Part shown: piece by piece, positions 43,099 through 51,246 of the stretch | How the letters are laid out: each line of letters opens with the position of its first letter | Numbering within the stretch: the stretch's first letter is position 1 | NCBI GenBank assembly: GCA_019056435.1 | Contig: CP077641.1 | Span: 3,782,001-3,846,000 of the forward strand | From: Stutzerimonas stutzeri | Lineage (GTDB): Bacteria; Pseudomonadota; Gammaproteobacteria; Pseudomonadales; Pseudomonadaceae | Direction: 5' to 3' | DNA length: 64,000 nucleotides | Notes under the pieces: generated by a model | Databases searched by the model: none | What the model saw: only the letters and a program-made list of their open reading frames with translations | Told to the model about the DNA's origin: nothing | Made by a program: the position numbers and the translations under genes

Positions 43099-43950
43099 AT
43101 GGCCTCACTGCAAGAACGCACCTTCACCGTCATTGCCAAGCATGAGCAGGACCTGATCGAAAGCTGGACAAAAGAGCTCGAGGCCAGCGGCATCTACCGC
43201 AACGTCAAGGCCGACGAATTCCGGCAGCAGACCGCGGAGTTCATCCGCCTGTTGGCCGCAGGCGCAAGTCGGGCCGAGTCCACCGACATTCGCTCCGCCA
43301 GCTGGAACGACATGCGCCAGTTTCTCGAGCAGCTGTCGCACAGTCGCGTGCTGCTGGGCTTCGATTCGCAGCAGACAGCCGGCTTCATCTTCTCGATCAA
43401 GCGTCCGCTGATGCCGCTGTTGCAAGCCGAATACGCCGATGAGCCGGGCCTGTTGGCCGATCAGATCTGGGCACTGTCGGAGCTGGTCGATCATTTGGGG
43501 CTGCACACGGTGCGCACCTTCCAGCAATCGCGCGAAGCGATCATCAAGCGTCAGCAGGAAGAGCTGCTGGAGCTGTCCACGCCGGTGGTCAAGCTCTGGG
43601 ACGGCGTGCTGGCATTGCCGATGATCGGCACGCTCGATTCGCAGCGCACCCAGGTGGTGATGGAGTCGCTGCTGCAGCGCATCGTCGACACCGGCTCGGA
43701 AATTGCCATCATCGACATCACCGGTGTGCCCACCGTCGACACCCTGGTCGCGCAGCACCTGCTCAAGACCGTCACGGCGATCCGTCTGATGGGTGCCGAC
43801 TGCATCATCAGCGGCGTGCGGCCGCAGATCGCGCAGACCATCGTGCATCTGGGCCTGGATCTGCAGGGCATCGTGACCAAGGCGTCCCTCGCCGACGCGC
43901 TGGCGCTTGCCCTGCGCCGCTCCGGCCTGACCGTCAGCAAGGTCGTCTAA
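43099..43950 (+). CDS. rsbR: Stressosome scaffold protein RsbR
   Basis: A 283-residue protein: an N-terminal RsbRD-type helical sensor domain (~residues 10-150), a linker helix, and a C-terminal STAS domain (~165-275). The STAS domain has the conserved VLALPMIGTLDSQRTQVVME and IIDITGVPTVDTLVAQHL; the threonines in IGTLD and GVPTVDT match the sites phosphorylated by RsbT in Bacillus. RsbR with RsbS builds the large stressosome particle. First gene of a tightly packed operon; its stop is directly followed by the rsbS start. The usual haem or light-binding sensor domain is absent; the signal is unknown. Confidence 0.9.
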   Translation: MASLQERTFTVIAKHEQDLIESWTKELEASGIYRNVKADEFRQQTAEFIRLLAAGASRAESTDIRSASWNDMRQFLEQLSHSRVLLGFDSQQTAGFIFSIKRPLMPLLQAEYADEPGLLADQIWALSELVDHLGLHTVRTFQQSREAIIKRQQEELLELSTPVVKLWDGVLALPMIGTLDSQRTQVVMESLLQRIVDTGSEIAIIDITGVPTVDTLVAQHLLKTVTAIRLMGADCIISGVRPQIAQTIVHLGLDLQGIVTKASLADALALALRRSGLTVSKVV

Positions 43951-44313
43951 ATGGAACGCATCCCGATTCTACGAATGGGCGATTTCCTGCTCGTGACCAT
44001 TCAGGTCGACATGCACGACCAATTGGCAATGACGCTGCAGGACGACCTGGCCGAGCGAATCAGCTCGACTTCCGCACGGGCCGTGCTGATCGACATTTCC
44101 GCGTTGGACATGGTCGACTCCTTCATCGGCCGGATGATCAGCTCCATTTCCGGCCTCTCCCGCATCATGGACGCTGAAACGGTCGTCGTCGGCATGCAAC
44201 CCGCGGTCGCCATCACCCTCGTCGAGCTGGGTCTGACCCTGCAAGGCGTGAGCACCGCACTGGATGTCGAGAAAGGCATGCAGCTGCTACACAAGCGGAT
44301 GGCCGCTCAATGA
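43951..44313 (+). CDS. rsbS: Stressosome STAS protein RsbS
   Basis: A 120-residue single STAS domain (RIPILRMGDFLLVTIQVDMH, VLIDISALDMVDSFIGRMI). The serine in DISALDMVDS corresponds to the site that RsbT phosphorylates to open the complex. It is co-translated with rsbR (no gap) and rsbT (4-base ATGA overlap). Confidence 0.92.
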   Translation: MERIPILRMGDFLLVTIQVDMHDQLAMTLQDDLAERISSTSARAVLIDISALDMVDSFIGRMISSISGLSRIMDAETVVVGMQPAVAITLVELGLTLQGVSTALDVEKGMQLLHKRMAAQ

Positions 44314-44714
44314 ACGTGCGCACCAGCGGCAGCCTGGCGGTCCGCATCGAGCAGGACGTGGTCATCGCGCGGCAGGCCGTGCGCAAGCTGGCACAGGACT
44401 GCGGCATGCGCCTGATCGACCAGACCAAGCTGGTCACCGCGGTCAGCGAGCTGGCCCGCAACACCGTTGTCTACGGCGGTGGCGGCGACATGGACTGGGA
44501 CGTCCTCGACGAGGGCCCGCGGACCGGCATTCGCCTGACCTTCCGCGACGAAGGCCCGGGCATCGCGGACGTCAAGCTCGCGCTCACCGACGGTTGGACC
44601 TCGGGCGGCGGCCTGGGCCTGGGCCTGACCGGTGCGCGACGCCTCGTGGATGAATTCGATCTCGACAGCACGCCTGGCGTCGGTACGCGGATCAGTATCA
44701 TCAAATGGTCATGA
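44310..44714 (+). CDS. rsbT: Stressosome switch kinase RsbT
   Basis: A 134-residue GHKL-type serine/threonine kinase with the N-box SELARNTVVYGGGGDMDW, the G1 box DEGPGIAD and G2 GLGLGLTGARRLVDEF. In known stressosomes it is held by RsbR/RsbS and released when they are phosphorylated, then activates a downstream partner. It overlaps rsbS by 4 bases and the next gene by 10. Confidence 0.92.
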   Translation: MNVRTSGSLAVRIEQDVVIARQAVRKLAQDCGMRLIDQTKLVTAVSELARNTVVYGGGGDMDWDVLDEGPRTGIRLTFRDEGPGIADVKLALTDGWTSGGGLGLGLTGARRLVDEFDLDSTPGVGTRISIIKWS

Positions 44715-45720
44715 CTGCCGGTGGCGCCACGACCCGCGTGGTACCGATCGAGGATGACAGCCAGATCGGCCAGGCCAGACGTGTCGCGCAAGCGCTCGCG
44801 ACCGAGCTGGGCTTCAACGAAACCGATGCCGGACGTGCGGCGCTGGTGGCAACCGAACTGTGCACCAACCTTCTGAAGCACGCCCACCACGGGGCTCTTC
44901 ATATCCGCAGGATACCGGGGCGAAACGGCAGCGGGATCGAGCTGATCGCCGTGGACCGTGGCCCCGGCTTCGACCCGGCCCAGTGCCTCGCCGATGGTTT
45001 TTCCACCGGAGGCACCCAGGGAACGGGGCTCGGCGCCCTGTCGCGTCAGACGCAGGTCTTCGATATCCATTCCGATAGCCGGGGCTCGGTCGTCCTGGCG
45101 CAGCTCTACCCTCGCCACGCCTCGGCCCTGCCCCTGCGCTTCGGCATCAGCCAGCATGCACTGAACGACGACCCGGCCTGCGGCGATACCTGGCACATCG
45201 CGCTCGAGGGGCACGCGTCGCAGCGCTGGTGATAGATGGCATCGGCCACGGGCAGGAGGCCGAGCGCGCCGGTCTCGCCGGCAAGGCAGCATTCGCCACG
45301 ACCCCCTTCGACGAACCAAGCAGTAACCTGATGAGCATGCACCAGGCGATGTCCGGCACGCGGGGCGGCGCCGCCGCCGTCGCACTGTACGACGCCAACA
45401 CCGGGACCCTGCGTTTCGCCGGGGTCGGCAATATCGGAGCGCACCTGCTGACGACGGAGAAGAGCCGCGGCCTGGCCTCGCATCCCGGTATCATCGGCGG
45501 CCAGTTCCGCAAGGCCCAGGTATTCGATTATCCGGTCGGTGACAGTCGCCTGTTGATCATGTACAGCGACGGCCTGCAGTCCCGCTGGAATCTGCGCGAC
45601 TATCCTGGCCTGGTGCACCGTCACCCGGCGATCATTGCCGCGCTGCTGCACCGCGATTTCAGCCGGGGTCGCGATGATGTAACCGTTATGGTGATTGCAC
45701 TGGAGGCAATCGGTGACTGA
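44705..45720 (+). CDS. RsbX-like protein: GHKL ATPase fused to SpoIIE/PP2C phosphatase (one frameshift)
   Basis: About 338 residues. The N-terminal half is an anti-sigma-type ATPase (LVATELCTNLLKHAHHGALH, VDRGPGFDP, GTGLGALSRQTQVFD). The C-terminal half is a PP2C/SpoIIE phosphatase (DGIGHGQEAERAG, GVGNIGAHLL, MYSDGLQSRW, GRDDVTVMVI). One base missing from the G-run at 45208-45211 separates the halves; restoring it gives a fit reading ARVAALVIDGIGHG. In stressosome operons this protein resets the complex by removing phosphate from RsbR/RsbS. Start is ATG 44705 or 44711. Confidence 0.85.
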
Positions 45721-46561
45721 TTCCGAACGCTACGAGCAATTGAGCCGCGAGAACGAATCGCTACGCGCGGAGCTTGAAGAAACCAACCAGGGCGTGCTGG
45801 CGCTCTACGCCGAACTCGACACCCAGGCCGAGCAACTCCGGCAGGCCTCGGATTTGAAGAGCCGGTTCCTGTCGTACATGAGCCATGAGTTCCGCACGCC
45901 ACTGGGCTCGATCCGCAGCATCACCCGGCTGCTCAGCGACGAACTCGACGGCCCGCTGAGCCCCGAGCAGCACAAGCAGGTGCTGTTCATCAGCAGCGCC
46001 GCCGGGGAGCTGACCGACATGGTCGACGACCTGCTGGACCTGGCCAAGATCGAAGCCGGTCGGATCACCATATCGCCGGCCTGGTTCGACATGCTGGACC
46101 TGTTCTCTGCCCTGCGCGGCATGTTTCGCCCGATCGTGGACGCCAACGCGGTGGACCTGATCTTCGAGGAGCCGCTGGACATGCCACGGCTCTACACCGA
46201 CGACAAGAAGCTCGCGCAGATCCTGCGCAACTTCATTTCCAACGCGCTCAAGTTCACCCAGAACGGTGAGGTTCGGGTTTCCGTGCGTCCCGAAGGCGAC
46301 GCCGCGGTGCGCTTCGCCGTGACGGATACCGGCATCGGCATCCCCGAAGACCTGCACCTCACGCTGTTCGAAGACTTCGTCCAGATCGATTCGCCGCTGC
46401 AGAAGCGATTGCGCGGCACGGGGCTGGGGCTGTCCTTGTGCAAGCGCTTCGCTGAACTGCTGGGTGGGCGGGTCGGTGTCGAGAGCCAGCCGGGCGTCGG
46501 CTCGACGTTCTACGTGATCATTCCCGTCGCCATTTCCACGGAGCCGGACAATGCAGCCTAA
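45713..46561 (+). CDS. Soluble sensor histidine kinase of the stressosome operon
   Basis: A 282-residue protein: a coiled-coil N-terminus (ERYEQLSRENESLRAELEE), the phospho-accepting helix with SHEFRTPLGSI (His ~58), and an ATPase domain (NFISNALKFT, DTGIGIPED, GTGLGLSLCKRF). It has no sensor or membrane domain, so its input probably comes from the stressosome or from binding another protein. The GTG start at 45713 has a ggaggca site and overlaps the previous stop; it overlaps the next gene by 11 bases. Confidence 0.9.
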   Translation: MTDSERYEQLSRENESLRAELEETNQGVLALYAELDTQAEQLRQASDLKSRFLSYMSHEFRTPLGSIRSITRLLSDELDGPLSPEQHKQVLFISSAAGELTDMVDDLLDLAKIEAGRITISPAWFDMLDLFSALRGMFRPIVDANAVDLIFEEPLDMPRLYTDDKKLAQILRNFISNALKFTQNGEVRVSVRPEGDAAVRFAVTDTGIGIPEDLHLTLFEDFVQIDSPLQKRLRGTGLGLSLCKRFAELLGGRVGVESQPGVGSTFYVIIPVAISTEPDNAA

Positions 46562-48509
46562 GAACAGATTGCTGGTGGTGGATGACAACGGCGCCACTCG
46601 CTATGCGATCCGCCGTGTGCTCGAACGACACGGCTACAGCGTGCTGGAAGCCGATACGGGCAACGAAGGGCTTGGCCTGGTTTTCAGCGAAGCGATCGAT
46701 GCGCTGATTCTGGACGTGAACCTGCCGGACATGAGCGGCTTCGATATCGTCCGGCAATTGCGAACCGACGACCGGACCCGGCTGCTGCCGGTCATTCATG
46801 TGTCCGCCGCCTCCATCCAGACCGGCGACATCATCACCGGCCTGGACGCGGGCGCAGATGCCTATCTGATCCACCCGGTCGACCCGGACGTGCTGCTCGC
46901 CACCCTGCGCACGCTGCTGCGCGTCCGCGACACCGAGCACGCGCTGCGCGAAAGCGAAGCGCGGTTCCGCGACATCTTTTCCCAGGTTGCAGCACCGATA
47001 GCAGTGATCGACACGCAGTTGCACATCCATGAAAGCAACCGGGCCCTGAGCCAGCTGCTGGGTGAGCAGCCCGACCCTTCCGCACTGGCCGCCAGTCTGG
47101 CCGATGGTCAGCAACCCAAACTGCAAGCGCTGCGCGAAGCGCTTTCCAGCAGTGCCCGCTGGCAGGACACGCTGATCCTGGAAGTCGCCGGAAAGCGGCG
47201 CGAGACCAAGTGGCAGGTGTCCCCTTATCGCGCGGACGAGCTCGGGCTGGTGGTCATCGAAGACGTGACCGAACAGCGTCAGCGGGAGCGCTCGCAGCGG
47301 CAGCAGCTGGACAACGCCAACACCGAGCTGGCCCGCGAAGTGGCCGAACGCGTCCGGACGGAGGCGCAACTGATGCAGGCGCAGAAGATGGATGCGCTTG
47401 GCAAGCTCACCGGCGGCATAGCCCATGACTTCAACAATCTGCTGACCGGCATCATCACCGGTATCGAACTGCTCAAGAAACGCATGGATGAAGGCCGCAA
47501 CGACGCCGCCCTGCGCTTCGCCGACACGGCGCTGAACTCGGCACGCAGCGCGGCTTCCATGACCAATCGCCTGCTCGCGTTCGCCCGCCAGCAGCCGCTG
47601 GATGCGCGCCCGGCGGACCTCAACGAACAGATCAGGTCGCTCGAGGAGCTGCTGCAGCGGACCATCGGCGAGCACATTTCGCTCAACCTGGACCTTTGCG
47701 CGCAGGGTGCCGTCGCCCAGGTGGATGCCAATCAGCTCGAGAGCGCCATACTCAACCTGGTGATCAACGCCCGTGATGCCCTGCCGAACGGCGGGAACAT
47801 CACCATCCGCACCGCTGCCTTGGAGGCTCAGGGCGATCCGGATCTGGCCGATGGCAGCTATGTGGTGCTCACGGTCAAGGACGACGGCACCGGCATCGCG
47901 CCGGAGATCCTCAGCAAGGTGTTCGAGCCGTTCTTTACCACCAAGCCGCTCGGCCAGGGCACAGGCCTCGGCCTGTCGTCGATCTACGGCTTTGCGCGGC
48001 AATCGGGTGGCGAGGCTCGGCTGACCAGTGTGGTCGGCGAAGGCACCGAGGTTTCGCTGGTGCTGCCGACGGCGATCGCCGCCAGCGTCGCGACCAGCAA
48101 CCTGAGCGACATGCCGATGGGCCAGGGCGAGCATGTGCTGATCGTCGAAGACATGCCCGCGGTGCGCATGCTGGTGGCCGAGATGCTCGGCGAAGCCGGT
48201 TATCGCTGCAGCGAGGCGGGCGATGTCGCCACAGCCCTGTCGGTGCTGCAGGATGATCCGAGCGTCGACCTGCTGCTGACCGATGTCGGGCTGCCGCAGC
48301 TGTCCGGACGAGACCTGGCGGACACGGCCCGCCTCCACCGCCCCGCTCTACCGGTGCTGTTCATGACCGGCTACGCCGAGAATGCCGTGCGCCGCGACCG
48401 TTTCCTTGTGGCCGGCATGGACATGGTGGTCAAACCCTTCCAGATCGGCGACCTGTTAGCGAAGGTACGACAGATGCTCGACCAGCCGACCGGGCCGACC
48501 GCCCGCTGA
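46551..48509 (+). CDS. Hybrid histidine kinase REC-PAS-HisKA-HATPase-REC
   Basis: A 652-residue soluble protein: an N-terminal receiver ([14 protein letters not shown], Asp in [14 protein letters not shown]), a PAS domain (~135-240, [17 protein letters not shown]) and a short coiled coil. A kinase core follows ([46 protein letters not shown]), then a C-terminal receiver ([38 protein letters not shown]). It closes the rsbRST operon, overlapping the kinase gene before it. There is no DNA-binding or GGDEF output domain, so the final target is another protein. Confidence 0.9.
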   Translation: MQPKNRLLVVDDNGATRYAIRRVLERHGYSVLEADTGNEGLGLVFSEAIDALILDVNLPDMSGFDIVRQLRTDDRTRLLPVIHVSAASIQTGDIITGLDAGADAYLIHPVDPDVLLATLRTLLRVRDTEHALRESEARFRDIFSQVAAPIAVIDTQLHIHESNRALSQLLGEQPDPSALAASLADGQQPKLQALREALSSSARWQDTLILEVAGKRRETKWQVSPYRADELGLVVIEDVTEQRQRERSQRQQLDNANTELAREVAERVRTEAQLMQAQKMDALGKLTGGIAHDFNNLLTGIITGIELLKKRMDEGRNDAALRFADTALNSARSAASMTNRLLAFARQQPLDARPADLNEQIRSLEELLQRTIGEHISLNLDLCAQGAVAQVDANQLESAILNLVINARDALPNGGNITIRTAALEAQGDPDLADGSYVVLTVKDDGTGIAPEILSKVFEPFFTTKPLGQGTGLGLSSIYGFARQSGGEARLTSVVGEGTEVSLVLPTAIAASVATSNLSDMPMGQGEHVLIVEDMPAVRMLVAEMLGEAGYRCSEAGDVATALSVLQDDPSVDLLLTDVGLPQLSGRDLADTARLHRPALPVLFMTGYAENAVRRDRFLVAGMDMVVKPFQIGDLLAKVRQMLDQPTGPTAR

Positions 48510-48524
48510 GCCCCCGCCAACCGA

Positions 48525-48731
48525 TCAGTCGCCACGCTTCGACCGAGCGTCGGTTGCGATCAGATCACTGTAATCACCGTAGCGATACCAGTCGTCGCCC
48601 ATCATCTCAGCTGGGTGCTGGGTACGGTCAGCGCCGTTGCCGCAGGCAAGCGAGTCTGCCGGGCAATAGCGGTCGCAGCCCCAGCAGATGCGCTCGGGGT
48701 GCGGCGGGTTGAGCGGAAATTTCTTGGCCAT
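48525..48731 (-). CDS. DUF3079-family protein
   Basis: A 68-residue protein beginning MAKKFPLNPPHPERICWGCD with four cysteines in CWGCDRYCPADSLACGNG, a likely zinc or iron-sulphur site, followed by GDDWYRYGD. It matches the small DUF3079 family of unknown function. The start at 48731 is preferred over 48782 because the family begins at MAKK. It converges on the hybrid kinase gene. Confidence 0.85.
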   Translation of the reverse strand: MAKKFPLNPPHPERICWGCDRYCPADSLACGNGADRTQHPAEMMGDDWYRYGDYSDLIATDARSKRGD

Positions 48732-48826
48732 CGGCGGCTCGGTCAGGGCTGGAGAATAAGCCCTCAGGCTAACCGGGCCCATCGCCTCTGAAATTGACCC
48801 GGCTCAAGGCTGACGGGCCGCCTCGT

Positions 48827-49507
48827 TCAGACGTTCACCTCGGTCAGCTCCATCACGTGCGTGATGGCACCGGCCTTCGCATCCCAGACATAGCGGAAAT
48901 GCGCCCCCTGTACAGGCAACGACACAGCCTGCGGGCGAAACGCGGCCACGCACTCGTGCCCCTCGAGCCTGACGCTTCGGTACAACAACCCCCAGCTCTT
49001 GCCGTCGCGCTGTTCACGCGCGAACGCCTGGCTGACGGGGTAGGCACTGATATCCGGGTCGTGCAACTCGGGCTGGTCACGCACGTCGATCAATGGCTTG
49101 ACCACCTTGTTCACGTAGGCGCGCATGGTGATTTCGACATTCGCTTCGCGCGTGGCGGCCAGGAAGCGCTCCTGGTGAAATTTGGTCTCGGCGATCGCGG
49201 CATCGACCGAACTGGCGCAGTAATAGACGCCATAGGTGCCATCGCTGAAGCGGCTCTCGTTACCGATATGGGTGAACGCGGCCATCACCACGGTCGCGCC
49301 CGGCCCGCTGACACGATCGCCCGGTGCAACGCGCTGCAGCATACCCGCCTCCTCGCGCAACCGGTCATTGGTCATGGCCTCGATGGCGAACGCGACCTCC
49401 AGATCAGCCGGATCGAGCGTATCCTCGAACACGCCCAGCGGAGGGTAGGAACTGTTCACCAGCCGGTAGGCCTTGCGCCAGCCCGGCAACACTGTCTGCG
49501 GCGGCAT
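48827..49507 (-). CDS. RES-domain toxin (NAD+ phosphorylase type)
   Basis: A 226-residue protein with the RES fold: YRLVNSSYPPLGVFEDTLDP at the start, then FSDGTYGVYYCASSVDAAIAE. The Arg (AYRLVNS, ESRFSDG) and late Ser residues (SWGLLYRSVR) correspond to the R-E-S active site. RES toxins are known to break down NAD+ and stop growth. The ATG overlaps the antitoxin stop by one base. The frame extends upstream to 49630, but this would run inside the antitoxin gene. Confidence 0.87.
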   Translation of the reverse strand: MPPQTVLPGWRKAYRLVNSSYPPLGVFEDTLDPADLEVAFAIEAMTNDRLREEAGMLQRVAPGDRVSGPGATVVMAAFTHIGNESRFSDGTYGVYYCASSVDAAIAETKFHQERFLAATREANVEITMRAYVNKVVKPLIDVRDQPELHDPDISAYPVSQAFAREQRDGKSWGLLYRSVRLEGHECVAAFRPQAVSLPVQGAHFRYVWDAKAGAITHVMELTEVNV

Positions 49508-49908
49508 CAGCCCCGCACCCCGTCCAGATAGCGACGCACGTCGGCCAGGTCCACCACCTGGCCGCCCAGCATGTAGTCCAGAGCACTGCGCCCGTTGAAC
49601 GGCGCGGCATCGTTGGGTTTGTGTACCCACTCGTACGCCCGCTCAACCTGATTGCTGAAGATGATTCTCAGGGCCTTGTGAATACCCATCAGATAGGAAA
49701 TGCGCTCAAGGGTATCTCGTGGCAGACGCACTTCAGGCAACTTCTTGTACTTGAAGTAAGTGGTATTGCCGACCGAGCCCAAAAGAATCCGCTGTTGTTC
49801 GGCGCTGCACTTCCACAACCCCATCAGGTTGAAAAAGAACGTCAGCGCCACTCGCCCCGCATCGGGTGAGTTGATATCGGGTTTGCTGACCGCCTGTTCG
49901 AAATTCAT
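49507..49908 (-). CDS. Xre/MbcA/ParS-type antitoxin
   Basis: A 133-residue protein with an N-terminal Xre-like helix-turn-helix domain (~residues 20-75) and a C-terminal toxin-binding domain (PF09722 type: MGIHKALRIIFSNQVERAYE, WVHKPNDAAPFNGRSALDYM). The arrangement antitoxin then RES toxin with a TGATG overlap is the standard RES-Xre toxin-antitoxin layout. The start MNFEQAVS at 49908 is chosen over 49941 by comparison with the family. It should neutralise the RES toxin and repress its own promoter. Confidence 0.88.
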   Translation of the reverse strand: MNFEQAVSKPDINSPDAGRVALTFFFNLMGLWKCSAEQQRILLGSVGNTTYFKYKKLPEVRLPRDTLERISYLMGIHKALRIIFSNQVERAYEWVHKPNDAAPFNGRSALDYMLGGQVVDLADVRRYLDGVRG

Positions 49909-50193
49909 CCGAACGCTCCGTCTAGTTGGTAACACAACCACAGACTACTACGCATGTGGATTATTACAACATCTTTTATACATATACGTATTACTGAAGC
50001 CAACTATTACTGAGCGAATCTTCCATCACCTCCTTTGACTTTGCCTCGACAGCTTGCCGCTAACGCTCCGGCTCACAACACAGGCGTAGCGACGCCGCTC
50101 ACGGCAATCAAGGTAGAAGGGAGATTGAACCCTGCCAGCAGGCGCCGCTCTACCTAGGACGGTGCCTAACGAAGCTGGTCAATCGGAGGTCAC
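49909..50193. promoter_or_regulatory. AT-rich control region of the RES-Xre module
   Basis: The first ~110 bp (49920-50030) are clearly AT-richer than the rest, with tttatacatatacgtatta near 49975 that could serve as a promoter or operator for the autoregulated antitoxin. No perfect operator palindrome was pinned down. The right part carries the ribosome site cggaggtcac of the exchanger gene. Confidence 0.45.
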
Positions 50194-51240
50194 GTGCTAC
50201 CCAACCTCCAGACAGCGGGGTTACCCGTCAGCGTTGGCCTGCTGCTCGTTTGCGCAGTCGTGATAGGTATCGTTGGCACCCGGCTGACTCGGGTTGTCGA
50301 TGAGCTGGCCGATCGCACCGGCATAGGCGAGGCAATGGCCGGCGCGATCCTGCTGGGCATGGCGACCTCTCTGTCCGGCATCGTGCTTTCGGTTACAGCG
50401 GCCTGGGAGGCGAAACCGGAACTGGCCATGAGCAATGCACTGGGCGGGATAGCCGTGCAGACACTCTTCCTGACTGTCGCGGATCTCGCCCTTCGGCGAG
50501 TCAACCTCGAACATGCGTCCGCTTCGATTGGCAACCTGATGCAAGGCACCTTGGTGTTGTGCCTGTTGGCGCTGATCATGGTGGGCGCTTTCGCCCCGAA
50601 CGTTACCCTGTGGAGTATCCATCCGGTCACCCCGCTGTTATTGGTTGGCTACCTGTACGGTCTGCGCGTGATCGCCAAAGGGCAACGCGAGGCTATGTGG
50701 CTACCCACTCTTACCCGCGAGACGCGCGAGGACGCCCCAGCAAAGCAGGCCAAGACCAGGACACTTACTTCGCTCTGGGTTCAGTTCATGATCATGGCCG
50801 CGATACTCGGTATCAGCGGGTGGCTGCTCGAGGCGTCAGCTAGCGAAATTGCCAGTCGAACTTGGCTAAGCGAAGCGGCCGTCGGCGTCTTGATGACGGC
50901 TGTCGTTACCTCGCTTCCCGAGCTGGTGACTTCAGTTGCAGCGGTCAGACGTGGCGCACTGACGCTGGCCGTCGGCGGCATCATTGGTGGCAACGCGTTC
51001 GATACCCTGTTCGTCGCTGCCTCGGATGTCGCCTATCGAGAAGGTTCGATTTATCACCACGCCTCCAGCAGCGTGCTGCTCTGGGTCGCGCTATCGATTC
51101 TGATGACAGCTGTTTTGCTCATGGGCTTGCTTCGCCGTGAGAAGCACGGCCTTGGCCGTATCGGCTTTGAAAGCGTGACCCTGATCGGGCTCTATTTCGC
51201 GGGCGTCGCCATGGTACTGACCAGGAGCGAACTCGGCTGA
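50194..51240 (+). CDS. Sodium/calcium exchanger-type membrane protein (CaCA superfamily)
   Basis: A 348-residue protein with about ten membrane helices in two inverted repeats. The alpha-repeat motifs are GEAMAGAILLGMATSLSGIV in the first half and LSEAAVGVLMTAVVTSLPEL...GGIIGGNAFDTLFV in the second. The conserved acidic residue is present in TSLPELVTS, but the first repeat reads TSLSGIV, so one acidic ion ligand is missing. The cation may differ from calcium. The GTG start follows ggaggtcac. Confidence 0.82.
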   Translation: MLPNLQTAGLPVSVGLLLVCAVVIGIVGTRLTRVVDELADRTGIGEAMAGAILLGMATSLSGIVLSVTAAWEAKPELAMSNALGGIAVQTLFLTVADLALRRVNLEHASASIGNLMQGTLVLCLLALIMVGAFAPNVTLWSIHPVTPLLLVGYLYGLRVIAKGQREAMWLPTLTRETREDAPAKQAKTRTLTSLWVQFMIMAAILGISGWLLEASASEIASRTWLSEAAVGVLMTAVVTSLPELVTSVAAVRRGALTLAVGGIIGGNAFDTLFVAASDVAYREGSIYHHASSSVLLWVALSILMTAVLLMGLLRREKHGLGRIGFESVTLIGLYFAGVAMVLTRSELG

Positions 51241-51246
51241 GGCCCC

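Noticed and set aside
46518..48338. A 606-codon open frame on the minus strand
   Set aside because: Antisense to the hybrid histidine kinase, which has clear catalytic motifs. The antisense protein shows no domain and an unnatural composition.
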